A stretch of DNA of 64,000 bases. Origin: Thermoleophilia bacterium. Lineage in GTDB: Bacteria > Actinomycetota > Thermoleophilia > Miltoncostaeales > Miltoncostaeaceae. The stretch spans positions 1 to 64,000 of the forward strand of contig SHVE01000003.1 of NCBI GenBank assembly GCA_009694365.1, read 5' to 3'. The number at the start of each line of letters is the position of its first letter. The stretch's first letter is position 1. The notes under the pieces are model-generated. The model made no database searches. It was not told the origin of the DNA and saw only the letters and a program-made list of their open reading frames with translations. Of the stretch, positions 42,574 through 56,958 are shown piece after piece. Both the position numbers and the translations under genes were made by a program.

Positions 42574-42777
42574 ATGAAGAGCGAGATCCACCCCGAGTAC
42601 GTCGTCGCCGCGGTGTCCTGCACCTGTGGGAACGCGTTCACCACCCGTTCGACCACGCCCGAAATCCGCGTTGAGATTTGCTCCCAGTGCCACCCGTTCT
42701 ATACCGGGAAGCAGAAGATCGTCGACTCCGGTGGTCGCATCGAGCGCTTCAATCGCAAGCGCGAGCAGGCCAAGTAG
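42574..42777 (+). CDS. rpmE: ribosomal protein L31, zinc-binding type
   Basis: 67-residue large-subunit protein. Four cysteines in a C-T-C...C-S-Q-C arrangement (VSCTCGNAF and [14 protein letters not shown]) identify the zinc-containing form, in contrast to the zinc-free paralogue used under zinc starvation. H-P-E-Y near the N terminus and a basic C terminus are typical. It is followed by prfA, the conserved actinobacterial order. Confidence 0.97.
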   Translation: MKSEIHPEYVVAAVSCTCGNAFTTRSTTPEIRVEICSQCHPFYTGKQKIVDSGGRIERFNRKREQAK

Positions 42778-42820
42778 TCCCTGTGGGCGCGTTCGCCGCG
42801 TCCGCAGATCCGAGTGATCC

Positions 42821-43918
42821 ATGAGCACGGGCGGAGTCGAACGGCTCGTGGATCAGATCGATCGCGCACGCGCCGATCTTGCGTCCGCGCTGTCCGATCC
42901 CGCGGTGGCATCGGATCGGGAGCGGTACACCGATCTCACCCGCCGCTACGCGGGCCTCGAGGAGGCGGCCGGTCTCTCCGCGCGCTGGCGCGATGCGGCC
43001 GGTCGGGCATCCGAGGCGCGCGAGATGCTCGCCGATGGTGACGACGATGACGTCCGGGCCTTGCTCAAGGAGGCCGAGGCCGAGGTGGCGGAGATTGAGC
43101 CCCGTCTTCGTCAGGCCATGGTGGAGCCCGACCCCAACGACGGGCGCGACGTCATCGTGGAACTCCGTGCCGGAGCGGGTGGGGAGGAGGCGGCGCTCTT
43201 TGCGCGGGATCTGCTCGATGTCTACCGTCGGTACGCCGACGTGCGTGGGTTCGCGGTGGAACTTCTGGACGTGAGTGCCGCCGATGCCGGTGGGCTCAAA
43301 GAGGCCACCTTCGCGGTCAAGGGCGCCGGGGCGTTCAGCGTGTTCAAGCACGAGGGGGGCGTCCACCGCGTGCAGCGGGTTCCCGCCACCGAGAGCCAGG
43401 GCCGCATCCACACCTCCACAGCCACCGTCGCAGTGCTGCCCGAGGCCGAGGAGGTGGACGTGCGGATCGAGCAGGCCGATCTGAAGATCGACGTCTACCG
43501 ATCGAGCGGCCCGGGTGGGCAGAGCGTCAATACCACCGATTCCGCCGTGCGGATTACACACGTCCCCACGGGCATCGTCGTGTCGATGCAGGACGAAAAG
43601 AGCCAGCTCCAGAACAAGGAACGTGCGATGCGGGTACTGCGCGCGCGCCTGCTCGAGAGGGCGCAGGCCATGCAGCAGGCCGAACTCCGGAGCACCCGCC
43701 AGGCCCATGTGGGCAGCGGCGACCGCTCGGAGAAGATCCGCACCTACAACTTTCCTCAGAACCGGGTAACCGACCATCGCATCGGCCTCACGATCTCGCT
43801 CAAGGAGCAGGTGCTCCAGGGGCAGCTCACGGCCCTCACTGAGGCCCTCCAGGCGGAGGAGCGGCGGGTTCTCTTAGAGCACCAAGAAGCCGAACTCGCG
43901 GCGGGGACGTCGGGCTGA
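42821..43918 (+). CDS. prfA: peptide chain release factor 1
   Basis: Class I release factor reading UAA and UAG (365 aa). The catalytic GGQ (residues 232-234) sits in [18 protein letters not shown], and the acceptor-site region follows with [16 protein letters not shown]. The anticodon-like P-x-T motif, here VPATESQGR, indicates RF1 rather than RF2 (which has S-P-F). PrmC, its methyltransferase, is next. Confidence 0.97.
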   Translation: MSTGGVERLVDQIDRARADLASALSDPAVASDRERYTDLTRRYAGLEEAAGLSARWRDAAGRASEAREMLADGDDDDVRALLKEAEAEVAEIEPRLRQAMVEPDPNDGRDVIVELRAGAGGEEAALFARDLLDVYRRYADVRGFAVELLDVSAADAGGLKEATFAVKGAGAFSVFKHEGGVHRVQRVPATESQGRIHTSTATVAVLPEAEEVDVRIEQADLKIDVYRSSGPGGQSVNTTDSAVRITHVPTGIVVSMQDEKSQLQNKERAMRVLRARLLERAQAMQQAELRSTRQAHVGSGDRSEKIRTYNFPQNRVTDHRIGLTISLKEQVLQGQLTALTEALQAEERRVLLEHQEAELAAGTSG

Positions 43919-43944
43919 GCGACCGTTCCACCGCGCCCCTGAGC

Positions 43945-44772
43945 GTGGCGGACGTACTGCGCCGGTCGGCCGACTGGCTCGGTGGGCGGGGATCGGACAC
44001 GCCCCGTCTGGACGCCGAGATCCTCATTGGACACGCCTTGGGGATCGATCGCATCGCCCTCTATACGGACGGCGACCGACCGCTCACGCCGGACGAACTC
44101 GCCGCGTGCCGGTCCCTCGTTGCGCGCCGGGGTGAGATGGAGCCGGTGGCCCACATCATTGGCCGCCGGGCGTTCGGTCGCCTCGACCTCGAGGTGACGC
44201 TTGACGTGCTCGTTCCGCGCGCCGATACCGAGATCATCGTGGATGTGGTGGTGGAGGTGGCACCGGATGGCGCGCGCATCGCCGATTGGGGAACAGGCTC
44301 GGGGGCCATCGCCCTGTCGGTAGCGGACCTCCGGCCCGACGTCCACGTGATCGGACTCGAGCGCAGTCCCGCCGCGCTGGCGGTGGCCCGGCGGAACCTC
44401 GCGGCTAACCCATCGCTCGTGGATCGCGTGGACCTGCTGCAGAGCGACGGCATGGATGCGGTTGCCGGGGAGGTCTTCGACGTGGTCGTATCCAACCCGC
44501 CGTACCTCGTGCCCGCCGATCTCGATCGCCATCCACCGCTCCGGTTTGAGCCAGAGCAGGCACTGGTCGCGGGTCCCACGGGCACCGAGATCCATATACG
44601 GGTCATACGGGAGGCCGTGGCGCATCTCGCGCCCGGGGGCTGGATCGTGCTCGAGATCGGTGTGGGGCAGGGGGACGCGGTAACGACACTCCTCACGACC
44701 GCGGGCTTTTCGAACATCCGGACCCGTCCGGATCTGGCGGGAATCCCCCGGGCGATGTTCGCAAGCCGGTAG
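43945..44772 (+). CDS. prmC: release factor glutamine methyltransferase
   Basis: SAM-dependent enzyme (275 aa) methylating the Gln of the GGQ motif in release factors. N-terminal helical domain, then the SAM motif ADWGTGSGAIALSV and the catalytic NPPYLVPAD tetrapeptide. The GTG at 43945 is the first clear start after prfA. The sequence between the prfA stop and this GTG is also in frame and family-like (P-L-S-V-A-D-V-L), so a CTG start slightly upstream is possible. In mycobacteria the next gene is sua5/tsaC, absent here. Confidence 0.93.
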   Translation: MADVLRRSADWLGGRGSDTPRLDAEILIGHALGIDRIALYTDGDRPLTPDELAACRSLVARRGEMEPVAHIIGRRAFGRLDLEVTLDVLVPRADTEIIVDVVVEVAPDGARIADWGTGSGAIALSVADLRPDVHVIGLERSPAALAVARRNLAANPSLVDRVDLLQSDGMDAVAGEVFDVVVSNPPYLVPADLDRHPPLRFEPEQALVAGPTGTEIHIRVIREAVAHLAPGGWIVLEIGVGQGDAVTTLLTTAGFSNIRTRPDLAGIPRAMFASR

Positions 44773-45232
44773 ACCGCGCCGCGATCGATCCGCGAGAGGC
44801 TGGGGTCGGCACGGACGGAGCCGAGGGTCTTGCGGAGCAGACGGGGATTTCTGTCCTGCAGGGCAGGAACTCGTGGCGCAGGGAGCGGACGACAATCCGG
44901 ACCGGCGCAGGTGGGAGACCCATCTGTCGGAGTGGGATCGGACCGGGTTGGTCGGGCCGGAGGGGGTCGCGCTGACTGCTGTCCTGCGTCTGGCGGAAGT
45001 GCACCGGGCCGACCGAGCGACGGGAGAGACGGTGGCCGCCGGATCGATCAGGCGGACGGAATGTCACCAGCCGTGGGTTCCGTGAACGACCGGGATGAGG
45101 GGCCGTGGGGTTGGCGCGCGGGTGGTCGCGCGGGTGGTCGGGCGGGTGGCCACGACACCGCGGAGTGGGGGGTAGTCAGGGACCCCCGCTACCATGCGCG
45201 TCGCCCGTTCGTACCCGACCCGCCGGAGTGCC
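44773..45232. other. 460-bp gap where sua5/tsaC would be expected
   Basis: A GTG-started 70-codon frame (44873-45085) with no domain is the only candidate and is not supported. A CCTGC/GCAGG hairpin lies near 44853-44865, and three 11-bp GGGTGGTCGSGC-like units near 45119-45150. A GGGGG...CCCCC inverted pair and TACCAT (45190-45195) sit just before glyA. TACCAT is the likely -10, which rules out the in-frame ATG at 45194 as the glyA start. Confidence 0.4.
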
Positions 45233-46534
45233 GTGTTGAGTTTTTTCGATCCCGAGAGCCAGTTGGCCCAGGACATCACCCAGGTCGATCCGGTCGTTGC
45301 CGGGCTTCTGCGACGGGAACTCGAGCGTCAGGCCGACACGCTCGAAATGATTGCGAGCGAGAACTTCACCAGCATGGCGATCCTGCAGGCCGTGGGGTCG
45401 GTGCTCACCAACAAGTACGCCGAGGGCCTTCCGCACAAGCGGTACTACGGCGGCTGTGAGGTGGTGGACGAGGTCGAGGACCTCGCGATCGCCCGGGCCA
45501 CCGAACTCTTCGGCTGCGATCACGTCAACGTGCAGGCGCACTCCGGGTCCACCGCCAACGAGGCCGCCTACAGCGTGCTCGTTGAACCGGGCGACCGCGT
45601 CATGGGGATGGCGCTTGCCCACGGCGGTCATCTGACGCACGGGCTCAAGGTCAACTTCTCCGGCCGCATGTATGACTTCCACGGCTACGGCGTGAGCCCC
45701 GACACCTGCCGGCTCGACATGGATCAGGTGCGCAGGCAGGCGCAGGAGGTCAAGCCGAAACTCATCGTGGCCGGTGCCAGTGCCTACCCGCGAACTCTCG
45801 ACTTCCCCGCGTTCCGTGAGATCGCCGACGAGGTGGGCGCCCGCCTCATGGTGGACATGGCCCACATCGCCGGCCTCGTGGCCGCTGGGGTGCACCCGAG
45901 CCCGGTGGGAATCGCCCACGTGGTCACCTCGACCATGCACAAGACGCTGGGAGGCCCCCGTGCAGGATTCATCATGTGCGATGAGGAGTTCGGGACCGCC
46001 ATCGACCGCGCCGTGTTCCCGGGCCTGCAGGGCGGTCCCCTCATGCACGTCATCGCGGGCAAGGCCGTGGCCTTCGGACAGTGCCTCACCCCGGAGTTCC
46101 GCGAGCGTCAACAGCGCACGGTCGACAACTGCCAGGCGATGGCCGAGGTCCTCATGAAGAGTGGTGTGGAGCTTGTGACCGGGGGCACCGACAACCATCT
46201 CGTGCTGGTGGACCTCTCCCGCACGCCGCTCACCGGGAAGGACGGCGAGGAGCGCCTTGAGCGCGCGGGGATCACGGTCAACAAGAACGGCGTGCCCTTC
46301 GACGAGCGCCCACCCACTGTCACTTCGGGCGTACGCATCGGCACCGCCGCGCTCACGACGCGGGGAATGGGTCCGGACGATCTCCGCGAGGTGGGCGCGA
46401 TCATCGCCGCGGCCCTCGTGCCCGGGGCCACCGATGCCGATCTCGATGGCCTGCGACTGCGTAGCCGTGCGATGGGCGACCGGTTCCCGCTCTATCCGGA
46501 ACTCATCCTGCGGTCCGCGGTTGGCGCCGCCTGA
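45233..46534 (+). CDS. glyA: serine hydroxymethyltransferase
   Basis: PLP enzyme (433 aa) interconverting serine and glycine with transfer of a one-carbon unit to tetrahydrofolate. Signatures: LELIASENF-type block here [19 protein letters not shown], and the PLP-lysine segment [15 protein letters not shown] (Lys237). GTG 45233 follows GGAG by 5 bases. The ATG at 45194 would sit on the predicted -10 hexamer and is rejected. Confidence 0.96.
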   Translation: MLSFFDPESQLAQDITQVDPVVAGLLRRELERQADTLEMIASENFTSMAILQAVGSVLTNKYAEGLPHKRYYGGCEVVDEVEDLAIARATELFGCDHVNVQAHSGSTANEAAYSVLVEPGDRVMGMALAHGGHLTHGLKVNFSGRMYDFHGYGVSPDTCRLDMDQVRRQAQEVKPKLIVAGASAYPRTLDFPAFREIADEVGARLMVDMAHIAGLVAAGVHPSPVGIAHVVTSTMHKTLGGPRAGFIMCDEEFGTAIDRAVFPGLQGGPLMHVIAGKAVAFGQCLTPEFRERQQRTVDNCQAMAEVLMKSGVELVTGGTDNHLVLVDLSRTPLTGKDGEERLERAGITVNKNGVPFDERPPTVTSGVRIGTAALTTRGMGPDDLREVGAIIAAALVPGATDADLDGLRLRSRAMGDRFPLYPELILRSAVGAA

Positions 46535-46538
46535 CGCC

Positions 46539-47336
46539 GTGACCGACCGGGTCCCACGTGGGTGGGCCGTGGTCACCGGTGCCTCCGCGGGCATCGGTGC
46601 CGAGATCGCGATCCGGCTCGCTCGGCGCGGGCATCCGCTGGTCATCGTGGCGCGCCGGGGAGATCGTCTGGCGGCGCTTGCCGAGCAGATACGCCGGAAT
46701 CACGGGGTGGAGGTGCGTGGGGTAGCCGCCGATCTCGCGCGTGAGCAGGGCCGCGCAGCCGTGCGCGGCGTGCTCGACCAGTTGCACACACCCATCGAGG
46801 TCGCCGTACTCAATGCGGGGATCGGTACGCAGGGGCGTTTCGTTGATCTCGACCGGGAGGGGGAGAACCGTGAGGTGCGCGTGAACTGCCTCGCGGTTGT
46901 GGATCTCGCGGCGCATGTTCTGCCCGGCATGGTGGCCAATGGCCGCGGCGACTTGGTGGTGATGTCGTCGGCCGCGGCGTCTCAAGCGATCCCGTTCATG
47001 TCCACCTACGCTGCCACCAAGGCCTTCGAGATGCGTTTCGTGCGCGGCCTGCACGAGGAGTTGCGGGGCACAGGCGTGCGCGCGCTCGCCATCTGCCCCG
47101 GCCCGGTGGCCACGATGTTTCATCGTTTGGGGTGGGGCCGGGACCTCCCACGTCTCATGCCCACCGAGTCGGCCGGCAGCACGGCAGCACGCGTCATCCG
47201 GGTGCTCGATCGCCGCCGCGCAAATCCGGTGGTGCCGAGTGGCCCGATCGCGCCGTTCACCATGTGGCTCGCGGGCGTGCTCCCGGAGGGCGTCGTCGCG
47301 TGGGGCGCCGGGGTGTTCCACCGTCCGCGCAAGTAA
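46539..47336 (+). CDS. short-chain dehydrogenase/reductase
   Basis: Classical SDR (265 aa) with the NADP(H)-binding motif VTGASAGIGAEIA, the N-A-G segment AVLNAGIGTQG, catalytic Ser in VMSSAAASQAI, and YAATKAF. The Arg residues after the first strand (VARRGDRL) favour NADPH. A C-terminal hydrophobic segment near residue 240 may associate with the membrane, as in DltE-like members. The substrate cannot be predicted. GTG 46539 lies 4 bases after the glyA stop. Confidence 0.88.
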   Translation: MTDRVPRGWAVVTGASAGIGAEIAIRLARRGHPLVIVARRGDRLAALAEQIRRNHGVEVRGVAADLAREQGRAAVRGVLDQLHTPIEVAVLNAGIGTQGRFVDLDREGENREVRVNCLAVVDLAAHVLPGMVANGRGDLVVMSSAAASQAIPFMSTYAATKAFEMRFVRGLHEELRGTGVRALAICPGPVATMFHRLGWGRDLPRLMPTESAGSTAARVIRVLDRRRANPVVPSGPIAPFTMWLAGVLPEGVVAWGAGVFHRPRK

Positions 47337-47393
47337 CCCCATGATGCGTATCCGATTCTGGGCTGAGGTCCCGCCGCCGCGGACATCCTGGTC

Positions 47394-48521
47394 ATGACGA
47401 CGACGCTGATTCCCATCCTCGCGGCGATTGCGGCGGCCGTGGTCGTGCTCATCCTCACCCCGCTCTCGATACGCTTCGCCGTCCGTGTGGGCGCGGTGGA
47501 CCAGCCCGCGGCCCGACGTATCCATGAGCGCCCCATCCCGCGTCTGGGCGGGATCGCGATCGTGCTGGGGTTTCTGCTCCCCGCGCTCTGGTTCCTACCG
47601 GTCGACTCGGCGGCACGCGGGCTCATCGCGGGTGGCGTACTGGTGGCGGTACTTGGTGTCGTGGACGACATCCTCGGTCTGCAGCCGGGCGTCAAGTTCC
47701 TCGGGCAGATCGCATGCGCGGCGGTCCCGGTAGTGGCGGGACTCACCATCGACCATCTCACCCTGCCGTTGATGGGGGCGTTCGATCTGGGCGTAGCCCA
47801 GTACGCGGTCACCATCGTCTGGTTCGTCGCCATCGTAAACATCATCAACTTCACCGACGGCATGGATGGGCTGGCCGCCGGGGTGGTCGGCATCGGCGCC
47901 ACGACCTTCGCCATTATTGCCGCCTCTCTCGGGCGTGCCGACTCCGCCATCCTCGCGGCGGCGCTCGCCGGTGCCTGCGTCGCGTTCCTCCGCGTCAACT
48001 TCAACCCGGCCCGCACGTTCATGGGGGACGGTGGGTCCATGTTCCTCGGATTCATGCTTGCGGGCATCGCCATCAGCGGCGTCATGAAGAGCGCGGCGGC
48101 CGTGGCCATCGTGCTGCCACTCGTGGTGTTGGCGATCCCGATCCTCGATACCGCGTTCGTCATCCTCAAGCGCATCAAGCACGGCACGCCCGTCTACTCC
48201 GCCGACACGAGCCACTTCCATCATCGGTTCCTAGCCATCGGCTGGAGTCAGCGCCGAACGGTGCTCTCCATCTATGCCTGGTGCGGGCTCATGGCTTTCC
48301 TCGCTCTCGCCATGCGCTTCGTGCCGTACACCGACGGTCATGGAAACTGGGATGCCGGGTGGACCGTTGTGCTGGCGGCCGTGGGTGCTGTGGGCATCGC
48401 GGGCGCGGTGTATCTGGTGTACGTGCTCGAAATCCTTAAGTGGAAGCGCGAGCCAGTGGTGCAGATCGTTCGCCGCCGCCGCGCGCCGTCCGGTGATGAG
48501 GTGCCGCCCACGACGCGGTAG
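47394..48521 (+). CDS. wecA: polyprenyl-phosphate sugar-1-phosphate transferase (WecA/TagO/MraY family)
   Basis: Integral membrane enzyme (375 aa) with about ten helices. It transfers a HexNAc-1-phosphate from UDP-sugar to undecaprenyl or decaprenyl phosphate, starting wall-polymer synthesis. Family motifs: VDDILGL, the NIINFTDGMDGLAAG aspartate motif, FNPARTFMGDGGS, and the cytoplasmic HFHHRFL loop characteristic of the WecA subgroup rather than MraY. It sits immediately upstream of atpI-atpB, as rfe does in mycobacteria. LCP and sugar-nucleotide genes at 59-64 kb would act in the same pathway. Confidence 0.92.
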   Translation: MTTTLIPILAAIAAAVVVLILTPLSIRFAVRVGAVDQPAARRIHERPIPRLGGIAIVLGFLLPALWFLPVDSAARGLIAGGVLVAVLGVVDDILGLQPGVKFLGQIACAAVPVVAGLTIDHLTLPLMGAFDLGVAQYAVTIVWFVAIVNIINFTDGMDGLAAGVVGIGATTFAIIAASLGRADSAILAAALAGACVAFLRVNFNPARTFMGDGGSMFLGFMLAGIAISGVMKSAAAVAIVLPLVVLAIPILDTAFVILKRIKHGTPVYSADTSHFHHRFLAIGWSQRRTVLSIYAWCGLMAFLALAMRFVPYTDGHGNWDAGWTVVLAAVGAVGIAGAVYLVYVLEILKWKREPVVQIVRRRRAPSGDEVPPTTR

Positions 48522-48529
48522 GGCCTCAG

Positions 48530-48670
48530 GGACGCCGGAGCGAAGCACGCCGGTCACCTCGGAAACGGCGGGGCTCGAATGCCGCCCACCGTGCGGTAGG
48601 GTCAGAGGCCGCCGAACCGGGGGACGCCTGTCACCCCAGAACGTGCGGTGTTTGGGTGACGGCGGCGAAT
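48530..48670. repeat. short imperfect repeats in the wecA-atpI gap
   Basis: Two related blocks, ACGCCGGTCACCTCGGAAAC near 48563 and ACGCCTGTCACCCCAGAAC near 48624, share about three quarters of their bases and may be decayed members of the dispersed repeat families of this genome. They lie within about 160 bases upstream of the predicted atp operon promoter (TATGCT, 48679-48684). Confidence 0.4.
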
Positions 48671-48678
48671 CCGATGGG

Positions 48679-48684
48679 TATGCT
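48679..48684 (+). promoter_or_regulatory. -10 element (TATGCT) of the atp operon
   Basis: It lies after the repeat blocks and before any plausible atpI start. No convincing -35 hexamer is visible at the usual distance. The operon that follows has overlapping or close genes through atpC. Confidence 0.35.
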
Positions 48685-48800
48685 CCTGCCGCCGCTGCGA
48701 TTTGCGCGGCCACTGGTCCACGCCCGGAGGGAAGAGCATCATTTCAGCTGCCCCTGGCCAGGCTGCAGATCTCGATCGGCCCCCACCTGCGCCGAAGCAG

Positions 48801-49198
48801 GTGTCGCGTCGAGTGGAGATTGTCGCCACCGCCATCAGCCCCATCGCCTGCGTGGTGGCACTTCCGGTCGTCCTCGCACTCGGCGGCCCGCTGAACGGGT
48901 GGGTGCTCGGCACTGCGCTGTGGCTCGCCAACTGGTCGGTCCAGTTGACGACGGCCAAGTACGCACTGCGTATGGGGCAAACGGCAGCCGTAGGAGTGAC
49001 GGGCATCTCGTTCGTCATCCGCGCGTGGACCGTCGCGGGCGTTCTCTTCCTGACCGCACTCAATTACTCTGAGGATGTGGCGCTCGCCGCCGCCGCCGTG
49101 TTCCTCGTTGCGTTCACCGCCGATCTCGTCGCCCGCGGCGTCGGGTTTGCCATCCGCGAGCGCACGGTCGCCTCGCCACCCGACACGGCGGCCGAGTG

Positions 49199-49199
<1 letters not shown>
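48801..49199 (+). CDS. atpI: AtpI-like membrane protein of the ATP synthase operon
   Basis: A small hydrophobic protein with four helices (132 aa from GTG 48801), occupying the atpI position before atpB. Sequence identity to known AtpI is low, so the call rests on position, size and topology; AtpI aids c-ring assembly. The start is open: GTG 48801 lacks a good ribosome site and TTG 48702 is too close to the promoter. A strong GGAGGG at 48726-48731 is followed at ideal spacing only by in-frame ATC 48738 / ATT 48741. The stop overlaps atpB. Confidence 0.7.
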
Positions 49200-50366
<1,167 letters not shown>

Positions 50367-50370
50367 GACA

Positions 50371-50913
50371 ATGGGTCCACTCTCAGGCGTCGAGCCCGTC
50401 GGGGCGAACCCGCTCCTCGAGTTGAGTCCGGGTCTCATGATCTGGACCGTCGTCGTCTTCCTCATCACGCTCGCCATTCTCAAGAAGTTCGTCTTCGGCC
50501 CCGTCGGCGAGATGATCGAGAAGCGGCGTACCGCGATTTCCACATCCATCGACGAGGCGGAGTCGAGTCGTGATGAGGCCGTGAAACTTCTCGGCGAATA
50601 CAAGGTGAAGCTTGCCGATGCCCGTCGTGAGGCCGACGATCTGCGTGACGGTGGTCGTCGGGAAGGCGAACGCCAGAAGCAGGAGATCGTTACTCAGGCT
50701 CAGGAGCAGCGGGAGCGCATCGTTACCGACACCCAGGCGCAGATCAACGCCCAGGCCCAGGCGGCGGTGGCCGGAATTCGCGACGACGTGGTGGGGCTTG
50801 CGCTCAGCGCCGCGGAAAAGGTCACCAAGCAGTCTCTGTCCGATGCCGACCACCGCAAGTTGGTGGAGGACGCACTCGCGGACGCCGATCTCAGCGGGCT
50901 GCAGAAGGCCTGA
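50371..50913 (+). CDS. atpF: ATP synthase subunit b
   Basis: Peripheral-stalk subunit (180 aa): one N-terminal membrane helix (about residues 20-40, LMIWTVVVFLITLAILKKFVF) followed by a long charged coiled coil rich in Glu, Arg and Gln. It is a separate protein from delta, unlike the fused b-delta of mycobacteria. Confidence 0.94.
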   Translation: MGPLSGVEPVGANPLLELSPGLMIWTVVVFLITLAILKKFVFGPVGEMIEKRRTAISTSIDEAESSRDEAVKLLGEYKVKLADARREADDLRDGGRREGERQKQEIVTQAQEQRERIVTDTQAQINAQAQAAVAGIRDDVVGLALSAAEKVTKQSLSDADHRKLVEDALADADLSGLQKA

Positions 50914-51470
50914 TGAGTGTCGCCGCGACATATGCTGAGGCCCTGTACCAGGCCGCCGAGGCCCAAGGTGCCGTCACCCAGGTGCGTACGGAACTCTCCG
51001 AGTTCGCCGCCGCCATGGTCCCGGGATCCGAACTGCGGTCAGTTCTCACCAGTCCCGAGATCGACACAGCGGGCAAGAAAGCGGCCGTCTCCGACCTCAT
51101 GGACGATGCTCATCCGGTGTCCATCGGGCTCGTTCAGGTGCTCTTGGATCGCGGTCGTATGGGTGAGATCACCGATGTCGTCGCGGCCTACGGCCGCAGG
51201 GTGGACACCGCCGAGGGTCGTGTGGTCGTCACCGCGGTCACCGCGATCGCGCTCACTCCCGAGTTGCGGGAGCAGATCCGCGAGAAGGTCCGGGTGCAGA
51301 CCGGCCGCGACGCGGAGATCGTGGAGACGGTCGATCCGTCAATCATCGGCGGCCTTATGCTCCGCGTGGGCGATGTCGTCGTCGATGCATCGCTCCGTAC
51401 CCGTCTGTCGGAGATGCGTCGCTCTCTCGAGACGGCCCCCATTGATTTCTCAATCGCCATTCAGGCCTGA
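50913..51470 (+). CDS. atpH: ATP synthase subunit delta
   Basis: 185-residue stalk protein linking F1 to subunit b. The N-terminal helical domain begins [11 protein letters not shown]; the C-terminal domain has the family motif [19 protein letters not shown] and ends in [11 protein letters not shown] overlaps the atpF stop by one base. Confidence 0.95.
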   Translation: MSVAATYAEALYQAAEAQGAVTQVRTELSEFAAAMVPGSELRSVLTSPEIDTAGKKAAVSDLMDDAHPVSIGLVQVLLDRGRMGEITDVVAAYGRRVDTAEGRVVVTAVTAIALTPELREQIREKVRVQTGRDAEIVETVDPSIIGGLMLRVGDVVVDASLRTRLSEMRRSLETAPIDFSIAIQA

Positions 51471-51514
51471 CGCGCGGCTCTGCCGCACCAACCGAGAAAG
51501 GTAACCACCGACCG

Positions 51515-53040
51515 ATGAAGCTCCGCCCCGATGAGATCACCAAGGTCCTCCGCGCCCAGATCGAGCAGTACGAGGGTGTTGCCGAGGCCGACGAGGTCGG
51601 GACCGTGCTCCAGGTGGGTGACGGTATCGCCCGCGTACACGGCCTCCCGTCCGCGCTGGCGCTCGAGATGCTCGAACTGCCCCACGGCGTATCCGGCCTC
51701 GCCCTGAACCTCGAGGAGGACAACATCGGCGTCGTGCTCCTCGGCGCCGATGTCCTCATCAAGGAGGGTGACCCGGTTCGCCGCACCGGCAAGGTCATCT
51801 CCGTCCCGGTGGGCGAGGCCCTCCTCGGGCGCGTGGTGGACCCGCTCGGTATCCCGCTTGACGGTCGCGGCCCCATCGCCGCAACCGAGACGCGCCCGGT
51901 CGAGTTCAAGGCCCCCGGTGTCGTCCAGCGGCAGCCGGTCACTGAGCCGCTGCAGACCGGCATCAAGGCGATCGACGCACTCATCCCCATCGGTCGTGGT
52001 CAGCGCGAGTTGATCATCGGTGACCGCCAGACTGGCAAGACGACGATCGCGATCGACACGATCATCAACCAGCGCGGCCAGGACGTGAAGTGTTTCTACG
52101 TTGCCATCGGCCAAAAGGCATCCACGGTGGCCCGCGTCGTGGAGCGGCTCCGCGAAGCCGGTGCCATGGAGTACACGACCGTGGTCGTGGCGTCGGCGTC
52201 CGCCAGCGCCCCGCTCAAGTATCTGGCTCCGTACTCCGGTGCCGCAATGGCCGAGTACTTCCTCTACAACGGCCAGCACGCGCTCTGCGTCTACGACGAC
52301 CTGTCCAAGCAGGCCGACGCCTACCGTCAGATGTCGTTGCTGCTTCGGCGCCCCCCGGGCCGCGAGGCGTTCCCCGGCGACGTGTTCTACCTGCACTCCC
52401 GTCTTCTTGAGCGGGCCTGCAAGTTGTCCGATGAACTCGGTGGCGGGTCGCTCACGGCGCTGCCGATCATCGAGACGCAGGCAGGGGACGTGGCGGCGTA
52501 CATCCCGACCAACGTCATCTCGATCACCGACGGCCAGATCTTCCTCGAGTCCAAACTGTTCTACTCGGGTGTCCGGCCGGCCGTGAACGTGGGTATCTCC
52601 GTATCGCGCGTGGGCGGCAACGCCCAGATCAAAGCCATGCGCAAGGTTGCCGGTCGTCTCAAGATCGAACTGTCGCAGTACCGCGACCTCGAGGCGTTTG
52701 CCCAGTTCGGCTCCGAGCTCGACGCCGCTACCCAGCAGACGCTGGCCCGCGGTGCACGCCTAGTGGCATCTCTCAACCAGCCCGCGTTCCAGCCATGGCC
52801 AGTCGAGGAGCAGGTGGCAATCATCTTCGCCGCCAGCCGCGGCTACCTCGATCGCGTCGCCCCGGGCGACGTGTCCCGCGTGAACGACGAGATCCGTGCC
52901 GCGCTCCGCCAGGAGAACGCGATCCTGACCGAGATCCGCGAGACGATGGACCTCCCGGATCCCCTCCAGGGCACGCTCGGCCGCTTCCTTGAGGCCCAGA
53001 TGACCCGCCTCGTGGGCGCACCCGCCGGGGCCGCCGCCTA

Positions 53041-53041
<1 letters not shown>
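51515..53041 (+). CDS. atpA: ATP synthase subunit alpha
   Basis: Non-catalytic nucleotide-binding subunit of F1 (508 aa). P-loop [11 protein letters not shown], the [10 protein letters not shown] segment, and [14 protein letters not shown] are standard. A 44-base leader with AGAAAGG precedes the ATG, the largest gap in the operon after atpI-atpB. Confidence 0.98.
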
Positions 53042-56886
<3,845 letters not shown>

Positions 56887-56904
56887 GCGTCGGGGTATAC
56901 GCCG

Positions 56905-56942
56905 ACCGTCGTCGGGGCCCCGTACCGGGCCCCGACGACGGT
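56905..56942 (+). terminator. perfect 16-bp stem hairpin after mdh
   Basis: ACCGTCGTCGGGGCCC and GGGCCCCGACGACGGT are exact inverted repeats around a 6-base loop, 19 bases after the mdh stop. No T-tract follows. The hairpin ends only 4 bases before the -10 hexamer of the next gene. Confidence 0.75.
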
Positions 56943-56946
56943 CTCG

Positions 56947-56952
56947 TAGGAT
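56947..56952 (+). promoter_or_regulatory. -10 element (TAGGAT) for the MFS gene
   Basis: TAGGAT ends 6 bases before GTG 56959 and directly follows the mdh terminator. The transcript is predicted to start at the GTG. The -35 region would lie inside the terminator stem. Confidence 0.55.
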
Positions 56953-56958
56953 TGGCGG

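Noticed and set aside
44873..45085. 70-codon ORF upstream of glyA
   Set aside because: No domain, no ribosome site and arginine/glycine-rich composition; such frames arise by chance in this GC-rich DNA.
45194..45232. ATG 45194 as the glyA start
   Set aside because: It falls on the predicted TACCAT -10 hexamer and adds 13 residues unlike the family; GTG 45233 has a GGAG site.
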